64,000 nt of DNA from an uncultured Pelagibacteraceae bacterium (GTDB taxonomy: Bacteria; Pseudomonadota; Alphaproteobacteria; Pelagibacterales; Pelagibacteraceae). Below, in pieces: positions 60,134-64,000 of the stretch (positions are counted from its first letter, which is position 1; each line of letters opens with the position of its first letter). Location: NCBI GenBank assembly GCA_902582385.1, contig CACHRX010000003.1, forward strand, positions 1-64,000. Reading direction: 5' to 3'. Below the pieces are notes generated by a model. That model saw only the letters and a program-made list of their open reading frames with translations. It was not told the DNA's origin and did not search any database. The position numbers were made by a program, and so were the translations under genes.

Positions 60134-61288
60134 ATGACTAAAGAAAATAAATCATTGAAGATTAAAACATCTTCAAGACGTAAGTTCTTTAAGACTGCTG
60201 CTAAAGCGAGTGCTGTAGCTGCAGCCGCTGTTGCAATGCCATATGTAAAGGCAAATGCTGCAACAACATTAAAGATGCAAGCTGCTTGGCCTAGTGGAGC
60301 AAACATCTTTTTTGAAATGGCTGGAGACTACTGTAACATGGTTAAAGAGATGTCTGGAGGATCACTTCAGATCGATCTTCAGCCAGTAGGTGCAGTTGTA
60401 AAAACTTCAGAAATTGGACAAGCAGTAAGTTCAGGTGTAGTAGATATGGGTCACTGGGTGACAGCATATTGGTACGGAAAAAACCCTGCCGCATCTTTAT
60501 TTGGAACTGGTCCTTCATACGGGATGTCATCTCAAGAAGTTATGGGATGGATGGAATATGGTGGAGGAAGAAAACTATATGACGAGACTCTTGCAAAAGT
60601 AGGTTTTGACTATATTGGTTTTTTCCATATGCCTATGCCAGCACAGCCTTTTGGTTGGTTTAAAAAGAACGTAACTAAAGTATCTGATGTTAAAGGTATG
60701 AAGTACAGAACAGTTGGTTTAGCGACTAACGTTTTAACTGCAATGGGAATGGTAGTTAGACAATTACCAGGTGGTGAAATTCAGCCAGCGATGAAAACGG
60801 GTTTGATTGAAGCTGCTGAGTTTAACAACCCTACTTCAGACTCTCAGTTTGGTATGCAAGACGTTTCTAAGCACTATCACTTAGGAAGCTTCCACCAATC
60901 TCAAGAGATGTTTGAGATACCGGTTAACAAAAAAACATATAACAGTTTATCACCTGCGCACCAAGCAATTTTGAAAAATGCTGCTTATGCTGCAAACAGT
61001 GATAACTACTTTAAAGCTTTAGTAAGATACTCAGCTGACTTAGCTAAGTTGATGAATGAGCATAAAGTAAATGTTTACCAAACTTCAGATGAGATCTTAG
61101 CTCAACAATTAAAAGGTTGGGATAAAGTAATCGGCGACTTTAATAAGAAAGATGCTTTCTTTAAAAAAGTTGTAGATTCTCAAAAATCTTATGCAAAAAG
61201 AGTAATGAAGTACTTGCTGATGAATCAGCCTAATTACAAACTTGCATACGAAAATGAGTTTGGACCAATCGGAAAAGTTAAGATATAA
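60134..61288 (+). CDS. TRAP transporter substrate-binding protein (DctP family) with Tat signal
   Basis: SSRRKFFKTAAKASAVAAAAVAMPYVKANAA twin-arginine signal; LKMQAAWPSGANIFFEMAGDYCNMVKEMSGGSLQIDL; RBS gaggag upstream. Confidence 0.95.
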   Translation: MTKENKSLKIKTSSRRKFFKTAAKASAVAAAAVAMPYVKANAATTLKMQAAWPSGANIFFEMAGDYCNMVKEMSGGSLQIDLQPVGAVVKTSEIGQAVSSGVVDMGHWVTAYWYGKNPAASLFGTGPSYGMSSQEVMGWMEYGGGRKLYDETLAKVGFDYIGFFHMPMPAQPFGWFKKNVTKVSDVKGMKYRTVGLATNVLTAMGMVVRQLPGGEIQPAMKTGLIEAAEFNNPTSDSQFGMQDVSKHYHLGSFHQSQEMFEIPVNKKTYNSLSPAHQAILKNAAYAANSDNYFKALVRYSADLAKLMNEHKVNVYQTSDEILAQQLKGWDKVIGDFNKKDAFFKKVVDSQKSYAKRVMKYLLMNQPNYKLAYENEFGPIGKVKI

Positions 61289-61309
61289 TTAACTTTTTAT
61301 AAATATTTT

Positions 61310-61337
61310 AAAGGGGGGCTATGCCCCCCTTTTTTAT
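61310..61337 (+). terminator. Rho-independent terminator / attenuator after the TRAP substrate-binding protein gene
   Basis: AAAGGGGGGC-TAT-GCCCCCCTTT (61310-61332) followed by T tract; between dctP-like and dctQ-like genes. Confidence 0.88.
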
Positions 61338-61375
61338 TTGATTAATCAAAGACAATTCAATAAAACTCTTTATTT

Positions 61376-61966
61376 ATGATAAGATCATTTATAAAATTTG
61401 CCGACCGCTTAAGTGTTTCAATGGGAAAAGCTTTTTCTTGGTGCATAGTGATCTTAATGGGCGGAACTTGTTATGAAGTTTTTATGGCATACGCATTAAA
61501 TGCACCAACTTTATGGAATTTCGATTTTAGTCTTCAAATGTATGGAGCTATATTTATGATGGCTGGTGCTTATACATTATGTACCGAGGCACATGTAAGA
61601 GGAGATGTGATTTACAGATTATTTTCTCAAAAAACACAAGCTAAGATAGATTTTGTTTTATATTTTATTTTCTTTTTTCCTGGAGTAATTGCTCTTGCTT
61701 TTTATGGTTATGAATATGCATCACTTGCATGGAAAATTAAAGAGACAAGTTGGAACAGTCCAGCACAAATCCAAATTTATATGGCTAAATCTTTAATACC
61801 TTTATCTGGAACGCTTTTAACTATTCAGGGAATAAGTGAGGTGTTTAGATGTATTATATGTATTCAAACAGGTAGTTGGCCAGAAAGAAACATAGCCGAC
61901 GCAGAGGAAACTGAAAAAATATTAATGAGAACTTCTCAGAAAGGCAATTCAGACGATGTTATTTAG
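61376..61966 (+). CDS. TRAP transporter small permease (DctQ family)
   Basis: 4 TM, QMYGAIFMMAGAYTLCTEAHVRGDVIYRLFS. Confidence 0.94.
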   Translation: MIRSFIKFADRLSVSMGKAFSWCIVILMGGTCYEVFMAYALNAPTLWNFDFSLQMYGAIFMMAGAYTLCTEAHVRGDVIYRLFSQKTQAKIDFVLYFIFFFPGVIALAFYGYEYASLAWKIKETSWNSPAQIQIYMAKSLIPLSGTLLTIQGISEVFRCIICIQTGSWPERNIADAEETEKILMRTSQKGNSDDVI

Positions 61967-63317
61967 TCTTACAAATCCCGAAGTTGCAATAATGATGATG
62001 GGTATATTTTTATTTGCTGTCTTATTAGGTTTTCCAATTGCATTTACTTTAATGGCAATGGGTTTAGGTTTTGGGTATTACGCTTATTTTGATCCAACTA
62101 AAATGGAACATCTATTTGATAACAGGATATTTCAATTATTTGTTCAAAATACTTATACGGTAATGGATAATAACGTCTTAACCGCCGTGCCACTCTTCTT
62201 GTTTATGGGGTATTTGGTTGAAAGAGCTGGAATAGTTGCAAAATTATTTTTTGCTATAAGATTGGCTTCTCATAAACTTCCAGCCTCTATGGCAGTTGCA
62301 GCTTTAATTACTTGTACATTATTTTCAACAGCAACAGGTATAATTGGTGCGGTAGTAACTCTTATGGGACTGTTGGCTTGGCCAGCTATGGTTAAAGCAG
62401 GTTATGATAAAAAATTTGCATCTGGAATTATCTGTTCTGGCGGATGTTTAGGTATCTTAATACCTCCAAGCATAATGTTAATTGTTTATTCTGTGATAGC
62501 TCAACTTTCACCCTTAAGGTTGTTTGCTGCTGCAATTTTCCCAGGATTAATGTTAGCTGGATTATATATAGGTTATGCAGTTTTTAGAGCATGGTTAAAT
62601 CCATCTATTGCTCCAAAACCTGCAGCAGAGGAAATTCCGCCTACTGCAGTTATTATGAAAGAAGTTTTAGTTTCATTCTTACCTTTATTTTCATTAATTA
62701 TTTTGGTTTTAGGTACAATTCTAGCAGGAATAGCGACACCTGCTGAAGCTGCTGCGGTAGGAGCTTTTGGAGCCTTAGTATTATCTTATTTTTATAAAAC
62801 TTTAAAATGGAAAAATTTTAAAGAGTCTGTTTTTTTAACAGCTAAGACCACCGCAATGATTATGTGGTTATTCATTGGTTCCTGGACGTTTGCATCTGTT
62901 TTTTCATATCTTGGAGGACATGAGGTATTTGAGCACTTCTTTAAATCATTAAACCTTCAACCTTGGCAGTTTTTGGTTATTACTCAAATAATTATATTTT
63001 TGTTAGGTTGGCCTCTAGAGTGGACAGAAATATTGATTATTTTTGTGCCAATATTTTTACCTTTAGTAGAATTTTTTGGAGTAAACCCTTATTTTTTTGC
63101 GATGTTGATTGCTTTGAATCTACAAACTTCATTCCTAACACCCCCCATGGCAATGTCAGCTTATTACTTAAAGGGAGTTCAATCGAAAAATGTAGAACTT
63201 ATGCAAATTTTCAGTGGAATAATGCCTTTTTTAGGCATTGTGATTTTAGCAATGGTTTTAATGTATTTATTCCCAGGAATAGCTCTTTGGTTACCAGAGA
63301 CATTATTTGCAAATTAA
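61956..63317 (+). CDS. TRAP transporter large permease (DctM family)
   Basis: LLGFPIAFTLMAMGLGFGYY, ATGIIGAVVTLMGLLAWPAMVKAGYDKKFASGIICSGGCLGILIPPSIMLIVY. Confidence 0.96.
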   Translation: MLFSLTNPEVAIMMMGIFLFAVLLGFPIAFTLMAMGLGFGYYAYFDPTKMEHLFDNRIFQLFVQNTYTVMDNNVLTAVPLFLFMGYLVERAGIVAKLFFAIRLASHKLPASMAVAALITCTLFSTATGIIGAVVTLMGLLAWPAMVKAGYDKKFASGIICSGGCLGILIPPSIMLIVYSVIAQLSPLRLFAAAIFPGLMLAGLYIGYAVFRAWLNPSIAPKPAAEEIPPTAVIMKEVLVSFLPLFSLIILVLGTILAGIATPAEAAAVGAFGALVLSYFYKTLKWKNFKESVFLTAKTTAMIMWLFIGSWTFASVFSYLGGHEVFEHFFKSLNLQPWQFLVITQIIIFLLGWPLEWTEILIIFVPIFLPLVEFFGVNPYFFAMLIALNLQTSFLTPPMAMSAYYLKGVQSKNVELMQIFSGIMPFLGIVILAMVLMYLFPGIALWLPETLFAN

Positions 63318-63323
63318 TTTTGA

Positions 63324-64000
63324 ATGAAAGATATATTTTCTTTAAGTCTTGAAGAGTTAGCAAAAAAAATAAAAGATGCTCAGTTTTCATCAGTCGAGGT
63401 ATGTGAAACATATATCGAAAGAATAAATAAGTTTGAAAAAGATGTTAAAGCTTGGGCGCACTTCGATAAAAAAGTTTTATTAGAAAAAGCAACCGAGGCT
63501 GATGATCACAGAAAGTCAGGAAAACCAATAGGACCGTTGCACGGTGTACCAATAGCAGTAAAAGATATTATCGGTACTGTTGATATGCCTACTGAATGTG
63601 GAACTGTAATTAGAAAAGGAAAATCGTATTCTCAAAATGCTGAAATAATTGACTTGCTCCATGCATCAGGAGCAATTGTTATGGGCAAAACAACGACTTC
63701 AGAACTTGCATATTTAGGACCCCCAGCTACGACCAATCCTCACGATAAAAATAGAACACCTGGTGGTTCATCTAGTGGATCAGCTGCTTCAGTTGCTTCA
63801 TTTATGGCACCAGCATCTATCGGCTCTCAAACAGGTGGCTCTGTAATTAGACCAGCATCTTATTGTGGCGTTGTTGGTTATAAACCAAGTTATGGACTTA
63901 TTTCGAGAAATGGAGTGTTAAGAACATCATATAACTTAGATCAAATTGGCATGTTTGGTCGTAAAGTTGAAGATGTAGCCATGTTAGCAAAGGTATTGAT
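63324..64000 (+). CDS. Amidase signature family protein, truncated by window end
   Basis: My own translation from 63324: MKDIFSLSLEELAKKIKDAQFSSVEVCETYIERI...PLHGVPIAVKDIIGT...TPGGSSSGSAASVASFMAPASIGSQTGGSVIRPASYCGVVGYKPSYGLISR (Ser-cisSer-Lys amidase motif); open at 64000. Confidence 0.95.
   Translation, partial: MKDIFSLSLEELAKKIKDAQFSSVEVCETYIERINKFEKDVKAWAHFDKKVLLEKATEADDHRKSGKPIGPLHGVPIAVKDIIGTVDMPTECGTVIRKGKSYSQNAEIIDLLHASGAIVMGKTTTSELAYLGPPATTNPHDKNRTPGGSSSGSAASVASFMAPASIGSQTGGSVIRPASYCGVVGYKPSYGLISRNGVLRTSYNLDQIGMFGRKVEDVAMLAKVL

Noticed and set aside
62963-63352. 129-aa plus-strand ORF overlapping dctM
   Set aside because: Alternate frame within a clearly conserved DctM gene and spanning the amidase start; no domain.
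1-64000. CRISPR arrays, transposases, prophage or integrase signatures
   Set aside because: No regularly spaced repeats and no ORF with transposase, integrase or phage structural features was seen.

Overview
AT-rich, very densely packed chromosomal segment that looks like a streamlined marine alphaproteobacterium of the SAR11/Pelagibacterales type. This is inferred from base composition, tiny or overlapping intergenic gaps, gene order and gene content; no database search was run. No rRNA, CRISPR, transposon or prophage was seen, and there is one tRNA (Gly-GCC). Left part: rho-hemJ-hemH-hemE on the minus strand diverging from ppsR-maf-aroE-coaE-dnaQ on the plus strand, with a very AT-rich intergenic gap that is a good candidate replication origin. 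Next come secB/fxsA/timA/smr/hslUV, the hisBHAFE operon, lolA/ftsK, purH/heparinase/rpe, acetate uptake and activation (actP-like symporter, DUF4212, acs), tsaD/hemC/hemD, folD, a photolyase-rich cluster, argG, a ccmCDEFGH cytochrome c maturation operon, and a hydroxy-acid catabolic and TRAP transporter cluster running off the right edge. Most unusual points: the candidate oriC, an intact-looking rpe broken by one extra base in a C7 tract, an extremely Lys/Arg-rich N-terminal extension on acetyl-CoA synthetase, a 43-aa DUF2256 ORF missed by the ORF track, a photolyase-like protein whose domain order looks permuted, a long hairpin upstream of ccmC, and a tandem FMN hydroxy-acid oxidase/TRAP/amidase cluster.
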